Part shown: positions 16,773 through 24,510 of the stretch, piece by piece
Position numbering within the stretch: position 1 is the stretch's first letter
Layout: the number at the start of each line of letters is the position of its first letter
Assembly (NCBI RefSeq): GCF_030323145.1
Contig: NZ_CP100470.1
Location: 2,087,001 to 2,151,000 of the forward strand
DNA length: 64,000 nucleotides
Reading direction: 5' to 3'
DNA from: Mesorhizobium sp. C432A
GTDB taxonomy: Bacteria; Pseudomonadota; Alphaproteobacteria; Rhizobiales; Rhizobiaceae
Notes under the pieces: model-generated
The model's input: only the letters and a program-made list of their open reading frames with translations
Told to the model about the DNA's origin: nothing
Database searches by the model: none
Position numbers and translations under genes: made by a program

Positions 16773-17771
16773 TCAGCCGAGCTCCTGAACGATGGTGTAG
16801 GGAGCGTAGCGGGCGAATTCCGCTTGCGGCACCTGGACATTGAACAGGTCGAGGTTGCGCGTCAGGTTGGCGGGCTTGGCCGTTCCGGTCAGCACGCTGG
16901 CCACGACAGGCTCCTGCAGCGGAAACTGCAATGCAGCCGCCGCCAGCGGATATCCGCCCTCATCAGCGATTTTCTCCATCGCCCCAACGCGCTCGAGTAT
17001 GTCCTGCGTCGCCGGCAGATAATCGAAATGCGCGCCGTGCACCGGCCCGGTCGCCAGGATGCCGGAGTTGAAAACGCCGCCGATGATGAGCGAAGTCTGT
17101 CGCTCACGACACAGCGGCAGCAACTCGGCTTCAGCCGAGCGGTCGAGCAGCGAATAGCGGCTGGCCAGCAGGATGCAGTCGAGCGGCGCTTCGCGCAGCA
17201 CGTCGAGGCAGATCTGCACCTCGTTGACGCCGAGCCCATAGGCGGAAATCACGCCGGACGTTTTAAGCTCTTCCAGCGCCTTCAAGCCGCCGTCGATCAG
17301 CTGGCGAAAGTGCAGCTTCGTCTTCTCGACGCCATGTGTGTAGGTGCCGATGTCGTGCACAAACAGGATGTCTATCCGGTTCAGCCCGAGCCGGGCATAG
17401 GAGAACTCGACCGAGCGCATGATGCCGTCATAGGAGTAGTCGTAGTCGAGCGCGAAGGGCAGCGGGTCGACATAGGAATGATCGGGAACCTGGTCTTCCG
17501 GCACCGGGCGGAACAACCGTCCGACCTTGGTCGACAGCACATAGGAATCCCGCGGCTTGTAGCGCAGGAAATCGCCGGTCCGCCGTTCCGACAGGCCGAA
17601 GCCATAGAAGGGCGCGGTGTCGAAATAGCGCAGGCCGGCATCCCAGGCTGTCTGCAGCGTCTCCATCGCCGCTTCGCGCGGACACGCCCGGTAGAGCCCG
17701 CCGATCGCCGCCCCGCCGAAGCTTATCTCGGTTACCTCGAGCGCAGTCGTGCCGATGCGGCGTTTGTCCAT
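16773..17771 (-). CDS. Aldo/keto reductase, D-threo-aldose 1-dehydrogenase (L-fucose dehydrogenase) type
   Basis: A 332-residue (alpha/beta)8 reductase. Tetrad residues are visible: Asp and Tyr in RYFDTAPFYGFG, Lys in LSTKVGRLF, His in ILFVHDIGTY. The combination FSYARLGLNRIDILFVHDI is typical of the fucose/galactose dehydrogenase subgroup that oxidises the aldose C1 to a lactone. The start is the ATG ending at 17771 (MDKRRIGTTALE) with GGGGAGG six bases upstream; the open frame continuing to 18194 runs antisense-like through the next gene and is not used. It follows the UxaA-type dehydratase gene by 52 bases. Confidence 0.87.
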   Translation of the reverse strand: MDKRRIGTTALEVTEISFGGAAIGGLYRACPREAAMETLQTAWDAGLRYFDTAPFYGFGLSERRTGDFLRYKPRDSYVLSTKVGRLFRPVPEDQVPDHSYVDPLPFALDYDYSYDGIMRSVEFSYARLGLNRIDILFVHDIGTYTHGVEKTKLHFRQLIDGGLKALEELKTSGVISAYGLGVNEVQICLDVLREAPLDCILLASRYSLLDRSAEAELLPLCRERQTSLIIGGVFNSGILATGPVHGAHFDYLPATQDILERVGAMEKIADEGGYPLAAAALQFPLQEPVVASVLTGTAKPANLTRNLDLFNVQVPQAEFARYAPYTIVQELG

Positions 17772-17823
17772 CCACAGCCTCCCCTTGTGAGCCGTCTTTG
17801 CAGCCCGCTTTTTTCGTCGGTGG

Positions 17824-19329
17824 TTAGAGCGTCGCGCCGAGGTGCCACGGCACGAACTCGTTGTCGCCGTAGCCGAACGCCTCGCTCTTGGTCTTGCGGC
17901 CCGATGCCGTCTCGACGATGAGTTCGAAGAGTTCCCGGCCCATGCCGGCGATGGTCTTCTCACCCGAAGCGATGACGCCGCAATTGACGTCCATGTCCTC
18001 TTCCATCTGGTGGTACATGGTCGAGTTGGTGGCGACCTTGATCGACGGCGTGGGCCGGCAGCCGAAGCAGGAGCCGCGGCCGGTGGTGAAGACGATGATG
18101 TTGGCGCCGCCCGCCACCTGACCGGTCGCCGAGACCGGGTCGTAACCGGGCGTGTCCATGAACACCAGGCCACTGCCGGTGACCTTTTCGGCATAACCGA
18201 AGACGCCGTTGAGCGGAGTCTGGCCGCCTTTGGCCACGGCGCCCAGCGACTTTTCCAGGATGGTGGTCAGACCGCCGCGCTTGTTGCCGGGCGAGGGGTT
18301 GTTGTCGATCGAGGCGCCGTGCTTGGCGACATGGTCCTCCCACCATTTGACGAAACCGTCGAGCTTCTTGGCGATCTCCGGCGTTGCCGCGCGATAGGCG
18401 AGCAGATGTTCGGCGCCATAGATCTCCGTCGTCTCCGACAGGATGCCGATGCCGCCGACGCCGGCCAGGATGTCGACCGCCGCTCCCAGCGCGGGATTGG
18501 CGGTGATGCCCGACATGCCGTCGGAACCGCCGCATTGCAGGCCGACGACGATCTCCGAGACCGGGATCGGCTCGCGCTGATACTGGCCGACTTCCTCGGC
18601 GATTTCGGCGAGCACGTCCATCGCCTTTGCGACCGATTTGCGCGAACCGCCGGCGTCCTGGATGTTGAAATGGCGTTTTCCCGCCGCCGCACCCTTCTGG
18701 CCGTAAAGGGTGAGCTGGTTGACCTCGCAGCCGAGGCCGACCATCAACGCGCCGCCGAAATTCGGATGGCGGGTGTAACCGGCGAGCGTGCGGTGCAGTA
18801 CCATCATGCCGTCGCCGGTGCCGCTCATGCCGCAGCCCTGGCCATGGACGATCGGGACGAAGCCGTCGATCCCCGGATATTTCGGCAGCAGCACGCGGTT
18901 GGCCTCGTCGGCGATGGCGTGGCAGACGGTGGCCGAGCAATTGACGCTGGCGATGATGCCGATGAAGTTGCGGGTGCCGGCACGGCCATCGGCGCGACGA
19001 TAGCCCATGAATGTCCGGGCGCGGTCAGCTTCGGTGGCATGCTCCGCTTCGCTCGGCGGCACCACCGGCAGACGGCCGGACTCGAAGACCAGATTGTGCG
19101 AATGGACGTGGTCGCCGGGCGCGATGTCCTGGGTGGCGCGGCCGATGGCCTGGGCATACTTGACCACCGCCTCGCCGGCGGCGATAGGCTTGATCGCCAC
19201 CTTGTGGCCGGGCTCGATCAAGGCCGTGGCGACGGCGCCGCCGGGCAGAGGGGTGCCGATCTCGATGCGGCCATTGGCGACCGCGACATTGTCGGCGGGG
19301 GACAGAAGAATGCTGTTCGAGGCGTTCAC
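17824..19329 (-). CDS. UxaA-family (altronate/galactarate-type) dehydratase
   Basis: A 501-residue dehydratase. The N-terminal SAF domain (TALIEPGHKVAIKPIAAGEA, ending in HVHSHNL) is joined to the UxaA/GarD catalytic part (GYRRADGRAGTRNFIGI; GCEVNQ; LQCGGSDGMSGITANPALG). These enzymes dehydrate sugar acids to 2-keto-3-deoxy acids with Fe2+. The start is GTG ending at 19329 with AGGAA upstream; the frame extends further only through promoter sequence. With the aldose dehydrogenase downstream it could act in an L-fucose or related acid route, although altronate is equally possible by homology. Confidence 0.87.
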   Translation of the reverse strand: MNASNSILLSPADNVAVANGRIEIGTPLPGGAVATALIEPGHKVAIKPIAAGEAVVKYAQAIGRATQDIAPGDHVHSHNLVFESGRLPVVPPSEAEHATEADRARTFMGYRRADGRAGTRNFIGIIASVNCSATVCHAIADEANRVLLPKYPGIDGFVPIVHGQGCGMSGTGDGMMVLHRTLAGYTRHPNFGGALMVGLGCEVNQLTLYGQKGAAAGKRHFNIQDAGGSRKSVAKAMDVLAEIAEEVGQYQREPIPVSEIVVGLQCGGSDGMSGITANPALGAAVDILAGVGGIGILSETTEIYGAEHLLAYRAATPEIAKKLDGFVKWWEDHVAKHGASIDNNPSPGNKRGGLTTILEKSLGAVAKGGQTPLNGVFGYAEKVTGSGLVFMDTPGYDPVSATGQVAGGANIIVFTTGRGSCFGCRPTPSIKVATNSTMYHQMEEDMDVNCGVIASGEKTIAGMGRELFELIVETASGRKTKSEAFGYGDNEFVPWHLGATL

Positions 19330-19383
19330 GGGCAGTTTCCTGGGTCTGTTCCTGGGGATGCGCGGATTGACACGCGTCTGTTT

Positions 19384-19532
19384 ACATATAATGTCTTTTA
19401 TCGTGAAAAAACATTTGTGCGTCAATTGTTTTTTCAGGAGGAGACCATGCGTCCGATGGACGCTTGGCTTGTGGGGAGCGGCGTCTGACACGCAGAGCGT
19501 TTGCTCTGCCGGGTGAGAGCCAGGACATATGT
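19384..19532. promoter_or_regulatory. Divergent control region of the dehydratase and GntR genes
   Basis: The 19330-19585 gap contains ACATATAATGT (19384-19394, ACAT arms around ATA) overlapping a plausible minus-strand -10, and the palindrome ACATATGT at 19525-19532. Both share ACATAT and may be half-sites for the divergent GntR regulator. An AGGAGGAG-preceded 13-codon frame (19447-19488) lies between them. Confidence 0.4.
19447..19488 (+). CDS. Possible 13-residue leader peptide
   Basis: ATG at 19447 follows AGGAGGAG by four to five bases and opens a 13-codon frame (MRPMDAWLVGSGV) ending in TGA at 19486-19488, 97 bases before the GntR start. Only the very strong ribosome site supports it. 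No attenuator structure was recognised. Confidence 0.25.
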   Translation: MRPMDAWLVGSGV

Positions 19533-19585
19533 GATATCGCGCTTCAAGCCAGCCACAGCAAGCGCCGGCGCGCAACGGGGCAGGG

Positions 19586-20485
19586 ATGTCGAAGAGCAAC
19601 AACGTCTACAAGGACGCTTACAACAGGGGTCTGCGGCTGCTCGATGAAACGCAGAGCCTGCCGTCGGAGCCGGAACTGGGCACTTTGCTCGGCGTCAGCC
19701 GGACCACCGTGCGCACCATTCTGGCGCGCATGGAAGAGACCGGGCTGATCGCGTGGAACAAACGCAGCAAGACAGTGCTCAGGGCGCCGAAGCCGGATGA
19801 TTTCTTCCCCGAGGAGGAGACAGACACACTGGCCCAGATCATCGAGCGGTCGTTTATGCGCAGATTGCTGGCTGGCGGCGCCGAGGCCGGCATGCAGATC
19901 AACGAGCTCGAACTGGCGCGCGAGATCGGCGTCGGCACCACCAGCGTGCGCGAGTTCCTCATCCGCTTCTCCCGCTTCGGCCTGATCGAGAAGCGGCGCA
20001 ACAGCCACTGGGTGCTGAAGGGGTTTACGCGAGCCTTCGCGCTCGAACTCACTGAAATCCGCGAGATGTTCGAGATACGCTCGGCGGCGGCCTTTGCCGC
20101 CTTGCCTGGGGATAGTCCGGTCTGGGCGGATCTCGACCGGCTGGAAGACGAGCACCGGCTTCTGGCCAGCGAAATCGCCATCCGCTTCAACGAATTCTCG
20201 GAGCTAGACGAGCGCTTCCACCGGCTGATCCACCGGGCGTCGCACAACCGCTTCATCGTCGATTTCTACGACGTCATCGCCATGATCTTTCACTACCACT
20301 ACCAGTGGAACAAGGCGCAGGAGCGCGAGCGCAACGAAGTCGCGGTGAGCGAGCATCTCGCCTACATCGCGGCGCTGAAATCGCGCGATCTCGGCAAGGT
20401 CGACGCCGCCTGCCGCAAGCATCTGAAGTCGGCACGCCACACGCTGTTGACGTCGATCCCGGAAATCGGTCGGATTGCTTCTTAA
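19586..20485 (+). CDS. GntR-family regulator with two winged-helix domains and an FCD domain
   Basis: A 299-residue regulator, about 60 residues longer than usual for the FCD group. Residues 8-66 form a first GntR-like winged helix (LPSEPELGTLLGVSRTTVRT). Residues 85-145 form a second (INELELAREIGVGTTSVREF, then wing EKRRNSHWVL). The FCD ligand domain follows (ELTEIREMFEIR; DERFHRLIHRAS; SEHLAYIAAL). It faces the UxaA-type gene and likely controls that cluster. The double DNA-binding module is the unusual point and may recognise a longer or paired operator. Confidence 0.87.
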   Translation: MSKSNNVYKDAYNRGLRLLDETQSLPSEPELGTLLGVSRTTVRTILARMEETGLIAWNKRSKTVLRAPKPDDFFPEEETDTLAQIIERSFMRRLLAGGAEAGMQINELELAREIGVGTTSVREFLIRFSRFGLIEKRRNSHWVLKGFTRAFALELTEIREMFEIRSAAAFAALPGDSPVWADLDRLEDEHRLLASEIAIRFNEFSELDERFHRLIHRASHNRFIVDFYDVIAMIFHYHYQWNKAQERERNEVAVSEHLAYIAALKSRDLGKVDAACRKHLKSARHTLLTSIPEIGRIAS

Positions 20486-20576
20486 CGCGCCGCGTTGCCG
20501 CAGCGATGATTTGGCGATTTTCCGGCCGCGTGACGCATGCTAGGTATCCGCCGTTGCTGCGTGAAGAGGCAGATCC

Positions 20577-20960
20577 TTGAACTTCGGGCGTAAGAGATGG
20601 AGCATGATGGCCGCGTTTGTCGCGACCTGTGTGCTGCTGCTCCAGTCGACGCTCGGCGTGTTTGCCTTCGGCATTGCGCCGGATGCCTCGCAACTCGACG
20701 CTTTCGGCAATGTCATCTGCAGCCATGAGGGAGCGGTCAAGCTTCCCGGCGGCGATCCGCACCAGCAGCATATGCCGGCGTGCTGCATGCTCGGCTGCAG
20801 CATGGCCTCCGTCGCCTATGCGCCGCCGGCAGGCGTCGGCCTGGCGCCGGTCAGCCAGTCCTTGGAAACAGTCGCTTTTGCCCCGCCGGCAGTCAGGCAT
20901 CCCGACGTCACGCGCGAGCGCTCTCCGGCCAATCCGCGCGCGCCGCCGCTTGCGGGCTGA
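20577..20960 (+). CDS. DUF2946-like exported protein of a copper cluster
   Basis: A 127-residue protein with an N-terminal hydrophobic segment (MMAAFVATCVLLLQSTLGVFAFG). Its His/Cys motif (CSHEG... DPHQQHMPACCMLGCSM) is characteristic of DUF2946 proteins found beside copper genes. The Pro/Ala-rich tail is low complexity. The frame starts with TTG at 20577; the ATG codons at about 20604-20607 are alternative starts. Metal sensing or delivery is inferred only from the motif and the PCuAC, YcnI and CopCD neighbours. Confidence 0.65.
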   Translation: MNFGRKRWSMMAAFVATCVLLLQSTLGVFAFGIAPDASQLDAFGNVICSHEGAVKLPGGDPHQQHMPACCMLGCSMASVAYAPPAGVGLAPVSQSLETVAFAPPAVRHPDVTRERSPANPRAPPLAG

Positions 20961-21064
20961 AAACCGCCGCTCGCTTTGCGTAACCTGCGCAGGCGATAAT
21001 CATCCAATGACAAACACGTTCGCAGCCCGACAACGGCGCGACCTTATATTCATGGAGCCTACCC

Positions 21065-21604
21065 ATGTTCCGTTTTCTTCGTGCCGGCGCGTTGCACCGC
21101 AGCACCCGTTTATTCAGCACTATCGAGCAGCGTCTCGGCAGCGCCCTGTTCGCCTTTGCACTGTTGTTCGTCGGCTCCCATTCCGTCCTTGCGCATGAAT
21201 TCAAGGCCGGTGACATCGAGATCGAGCATCCCTGGTCGCGCGCCACGCCGGCCGGCGCCAAGGTTGCCGGCGGCTATTTCACCATCGTCAACAAGGGCAG
21301 CGCGCCAGACCGGCTGCTATCGATTTCCTCCGACATTTCGGGCAAGGCCGAACTGCATGAAATGGGGGTGAAGGATGGCGTCATGACCATGCGCCCGGTC
21401 AGTGGTGGCCTGGATATCCCGGCGGGCGGCAAGGTCACGCTGGGTCCCGGCGCCTATCACGTGATGTTCATGGATCTGAAGCAGCCCCCTAAAGAAGGCC
21501 AGATGTTTGCCGCTACGCTGACTTTCGAGAGGGCCGGAACCGTGACCGTCGAGTTTGCCGTGCAAGCCATAGGCAGCGCGCCACCCCTGGAAGACAACGA
21601 CTGA
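21065..21604 (+). CDS. Periplasmic copper chaperone PCu(A)C
   Basis: A 179-residue protein of the PCu(A)C (DUF461) family, which carries Cu(I) to cytochrome oxidase. The copper site H-M-x10-M-x21-H-M is present in outline: ELHEMGVKDGVMTMRPV, then GAYHVMFMDL. The N-terminus is a long signal region (FAFALLFVGSHSVLA), with mature protein starting near HEFKAGDIEIEHPWSRAT. GGAG lies eight bases before the start. It is followed 40 bases later by the YcnI gene, the common rhizobial pairing. Confidence 0.9.
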   Translation: MFRFLRAGALHRSTRLFSTIEQRLGSALFAFALLFVGSHSVLAHEFKAGDIEIEHPWSRATPAGAKVAGGYFTIVNKGSAPDRLLSISSDISGKAELHEMGVKDGVMTMRPVSGGLDIPAGGKVTLGPGAYHVMFMDLKQPPKEGQMFAATLTFERAGTVTVEFAVQAIGSAPPLEDND

Positions 21605-21643
21605 CCAATTATTGCCAATCAATTTTTTCGAGAGGGACCCATC

Positions 21644-22162
21644 ATGAACAAGCATCATTTGCCGGCCGCTGCATTCCTCGTCCTGGGGACAAGTGCCGCC
21701 TTCGCCCATATCACGCTCGAAACACAGGAGGTTGCGGTCGGTTCGACCTACAAGGCCGTGCTGCGCGTGCCGCATGGCTGCGAAGGCAAGGCGACGATTG
21801 CCGTGCGCGTGCAGATCCCGGAAGGGGTGATCGGGGTGAAGCCGATGCCCAAGCCCGGCTGGACGCTGCAGGTCAAGAAAGGCAAGTACGAGAAATCCTA
21901 CCAGCTCTATGGCGAGGCGGTGACCTCGGGCGTCAAGGAAGTCGACTGGAGCGGCGGCAGCCTGCCGGATGAATTTTATGACGAGTTCGTCTTCCGCGGC
22001 ACGTTGGCCGCCGATCTGCCGGCCGGGCAAAAACTCTATTTTCCGGTGGTGCAGGAATGCGATGGCGCCACCACGCGTTGGATAGAGATTCCGGCGGCTG
22101 GTCAGGATGAGGATGCGCTGGAAGATCCGGCGCCCGGCCTCAACCTGCTGCCGAAGAAATGA
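21644..22162 (+). CDS. YcnI-family (DUF1775) copper-associated exported protein
   Basis: A 172-residue secreted protein. After the signal peptide (FLVLGTSAAFA) the mature chain starts with the invariant His (HITLETQEVAVGS), the copper ligand in YcnI proteins, and continues with YKAVLRVPHGCEGKAT and KPGWTLQVKK. No C-terminal membrane anchor is seen. It lies between the PCuAC and CopCD genes, consistent with periplasmic copper trafficking. Confidence 0.88.
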   Translation: MNKHHLPAAAFLVLGTSAAFAHITLETQEVAVGSTYKAVLRVPHGCEGKATIAVRVQIPEGVIGVKPMPKPGWTLQVKKGKYEKSYQLYGEAVTSGVKEVDWSGGSLPDEFYDEFVFRGTLAADLPAGQKLYFPVVQECDGATTRWIEIPAAGQDEDALEDPAPGLNLLPKK

Positions 22163-22169
22163 TGCATTG

Positions 22170-22205
22170 GCGGCGCGCTGCTTCGAAGCGGCGCGCCGCT
22201 GTTTT
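22170..22205 (+). terminator. Rho-independent-like hairpin between ycnI and copCD
   Basis: GCGGCGCGCTGCTT (22170-22183) pairs with AAGCGGCGCGCCGC (22186-22199), with one wobble, followed by TGTTTT. It would attenuate transcription from the PCuAC/YcnI genes into copCD. It also argues that the copCD start is the ATG at 22216, beyond the hairpin, and not the ATG at 22159 that overlaps the YcnI stop. Confidence 0.65.
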
Positions 22206-22215
22206 GGTGGATGGC

Positions 22216-23841
22216 ATGAACGTGGCCTGTTTTCAGCGGATAGAACGGACAGCCGGCAGGTGCTTCGGCCTGCTGGCCGCGATCCTGCTGCTTGCCGTCC
22301 TTGCCACGCCAAACCAGGCCTTTGCCCATGCGGCGCTGATCAAGGCCGAGCCTGCCGACGGCGCGGTTCTGGAGCGAGCGCCGACGCAATTTTCGCTGAC
22401 CTTCAGCGAGCCTGTGTCGCCGCTGGTGCTGACCTTGGTGCGGCCCGACGGTACGCCTGTCGCTTTGACCTCGTTTCGGTTGAGCGACCAAACGGTTGAG
22501 ATCGACAATCCACAAAAGCTCGGGCCGGGCACCCATGTCTTGAGCTGGCGGGTGATTTCCGCCGATGGCCATCCGGTCGGCGGCTCGGTGCTGTTTTCCG
22601 TTGGCGCGCCAAGTGCGGCGCCGGCGGTGGGGGAAGCTGTCGATATAGATTTGCGGTCAGCGATCTGGACCGGCAAGGTTCTTCTCTACATCGGGCTTTT
22701 CCTCGGCATTGGCGGCGCCTTCGCGCTGACATGGCTGGCACAAGGCCAGCGCTCAGGCCAGCGCTTCGTCATTGCCGCCATCCTGTGCGGGCTGGTCGCA
22801 GCACCCCTGTCGCTCGGGTTCCAGGGGCTGGACGCGCTGGGCGCGCCACTCGCCCGGCTGGCGCAACCGGTGGTCTGGCGGACGGCGCTTGGCACCAGCT
22901 TCGGCTGGACGGTGCTGATTTCGCTGGCGGCGCTCGGGCTTGGCCTGCTGTCGTTGGTCGGATCGCGTGCTGGCGCCAGGCCGTTGGCGCTCGCCGGGCT
23001 GGCCGGTGTGGGTGCAGCCCTTGCCGCCAGCGGCCATGCCAGTGCAGCCGAACCGCAATGGCTGACGCGGCCTATGGTGTTCCTGCATGGCGCCGGCATC
23101 GCTTTCTGGGCTGGAGCATTGCTGCCGCTCGGCCTGGCGTTGAGCAGCCAATCGGTGGAAGCCGGGGCGTTCCTGCGGCGGTTTTCGCGCGCGATCATGC
23201 CCGTGGTGGTAGTGCTTGCCGCCGCCGGTGTGGTGCTCGCCATCATCCAGGTGCAGACACCGGCGGCACTGGTCAACACCGCCTATGGCCGGCTGCTGCT
23301 GATCAAGCTGGCGCTGCTGGTGTTTCTGTTCACGCTGGCGGCGGTCAATCGATGGCGGCTCACCGCCTTGGCCGAGGCCGGAGCGACGGAAGTGCGGCGA
23401 CGGCTTAGCCGCTCGATCTCAGTCGAAATGCTGATCGTGCTCCTGATCTTCGGCGTTGCCGCCGGCTGGCGCTTCACGCCGCCGCCACGGGCCCTGGCAA
23501 TCGCCGCGGCACAACCGACGTCGACCCATATCCACACTATGAAGGCGATGGCCGACATCGACATCACGCCCGGCCATACCGGGGAGGTCACCGCCTCCAT
23601 CGTCATCATGGATGGCGATTTCGGCCCGCTCGACGCCAAGGAAGTGACGCTGGTGCTGTCCAAGCCCGATTCGGGGATCGAGCCGATCAAGCGTCCGGCG
23701 ACCAAGCCAGGCGACGGCACCTGGCGCGTCGATAATCTCGTCATCCCGATTCCAGGCCGCTGGACGGCGCGGCTCGATATTCTGGTTTCGGATTTCGAAG
23801 TGGTAAAGATCGAAGCGCCGATCGATATCCGCGCCGAGTGA
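22216..23841 (+). CDS. CopC-CopD fusion, copper resistance/uptake membrane protein
   Basis: A 541-residue fusion. The signal peptide (FGLLAAILLLAVLATPNQAFA) precedes a CopC cupredoxin-like domain that starts with the copper-binding His (AHAALIKAEPADGAVL) and contains SWRVISADGHPVGGSVLF. A CopD integral membrane domain of about eight helices follows, including WTGKVLLYIGLFLGIGGAF and MVFLHGAGIAFWAGALLPLGL. The last about 115 residues form a periplasmic beta domain with HIHTMKAMADIDI. The start at 22216 is chosen because a terminator precedes it and the signal peptide then has normal length. Copper import to the cytoplasm or periplasmic binding is the family role. Confidence 0.88.
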   Translation: MNVACFQRIERTAGRCFGLLAAILLLAVLATPNQAFAHAALIKAEPADGAVLERAPTQFSLTFSEPVSPLVLTLVRPDGTPVALTSFRLSDQTVEIDNPQKLGPGTHVLSWRVISADGHPVGGSVLFSVGAPSAAPAVGEAVDIDLRSAIWTGKVLLYIGLFLGIGGAFALTWLAQGQRSGQRFVIAAILCGLVAAPLSLGFQGLDALGAPLARLAQPVVWRTALGTSFGWTVLISLAALGLGLLSLVGSRAGARPLALAGLAGVGAALAASGHASAAEPQWLTRPMVFLHGAGIAFWAGALLPLGLALSSQSVEAGAFLRRFSRAIMPVVVVLAAAGVVLAIIQVQTPAALVNTAYGRLLLIKLALLVFLFTLAAVNRWRLTALAEAGATEVRRRLSRSISVEMLIVLLIFGVAAGWRFTPPPRALAIAAAQPTSTHIHTMKAMADIDITPGHTGEVTASIVIMDGDFGPLDAKEVTLVLSKPDSGIEPIKRPATKPGDGTWRVDNLVIPIPGRWTARLDILVSDFEVVKIEAPIDIRAE

Positions 23842-23866
23842 TATTCAGCCCGCCTGCGAAGGGCGC

Positions 23867-24304
23867 TCAGCCGAGTTCCTGGGCTAACCCGATGAGATGC
23901 CCTTCCGGCCCACGGATGTAGCAGAGCCGATACACGTCCTGGTAACGGACGACTTCACCGGCCAGCTGCGCGCCACGCTTGCGGAGCCTTTCAAGCGTGT
24001 CGTCGATGTCGTCCACGGTAAACATGACGCGCAGGTAGCCCAGGGCATTGACCGGGGCGTTGCGGTGATCGGCGACGACCGTCGGCGTGAGGAAGCGGGA
24101 GAGCTCGAGCCGGCTATGGCCATCCGGTGTGCGCATCATGGCAATCTCGACGTGCTGATCGCCGAGCCCGGTGACACGTCCGGCCCACTCGCCTTCGATC
24201 GTCGCCCGCCCTTCCAGTTCGAGGCCGAGCTCGCGAAAGAAGGCAATCGTCTCGTCGAGGTCATCGACGACGATTCCGACATTGTCCATCCGTTTGACTG
24301 CCAT
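23867..24304 (-). CDS. VOC (glyoxalase/dioxygenase fold) family protein
   Basis: A 145-residue single-domain protein with paired beta-alpha-beta-beta-beta units: MDNVGIVVDDLDETIAFFRELGL at the N-terminus and LGYLRVMFTVDDIDDTLERLRKRGAQL in the second half, ending YIRGPEGHLIGLAQELG. Metal-ligand positions (His/Glu) are suggested by HVEIAMMRTPDG and IRGPEGH. The VOC superfamily includes glyoxalases, antibiotic-binding proteins and isomerases, so no reaction is assigned. It is convergent with copCD and has no operon partner. Confidence 0.82.
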   Translation of the reverse strand: MAVKRMDNVGIVVDDLDETIAFFRELGLELEGRATIEGEWAGRVTGLGDQHVEIAMMRTPDGHSRLELSRFLTPTVVADHRNAPVNALGYLRVMFTVDDIDDTLERLRKRGAQLAGEVVRYQDVYRLCYIRGPEGHLIGLAQELG

Positions 24305-24510
24305 AAGTTCAACCTAACGTCATATGTTCGATCGGCAAGGCGTCGCCTGGTCACCAACTGACCCTTCCTGACTCGGTCTGACACAACGCAGACGCAACAC
24401 AATTCGGCGAGGCGGTTGACGTGGCGCGAAAGGCCCGTCAATCATCTCGCCGAAAAATGGGCATCCCGAAAAACGCGGCCTCAACAAAATCCGAAAGCAG
24501 GGAAGAAACG

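Noticed and set aside
17772..18194. Upstream extension of the aldo/keto reductase frame
   Set aside because: It runs through the UxaA-type gene on the same strand in another phase; the family N-terminus and GGGGAGG site fix the start at 17771.
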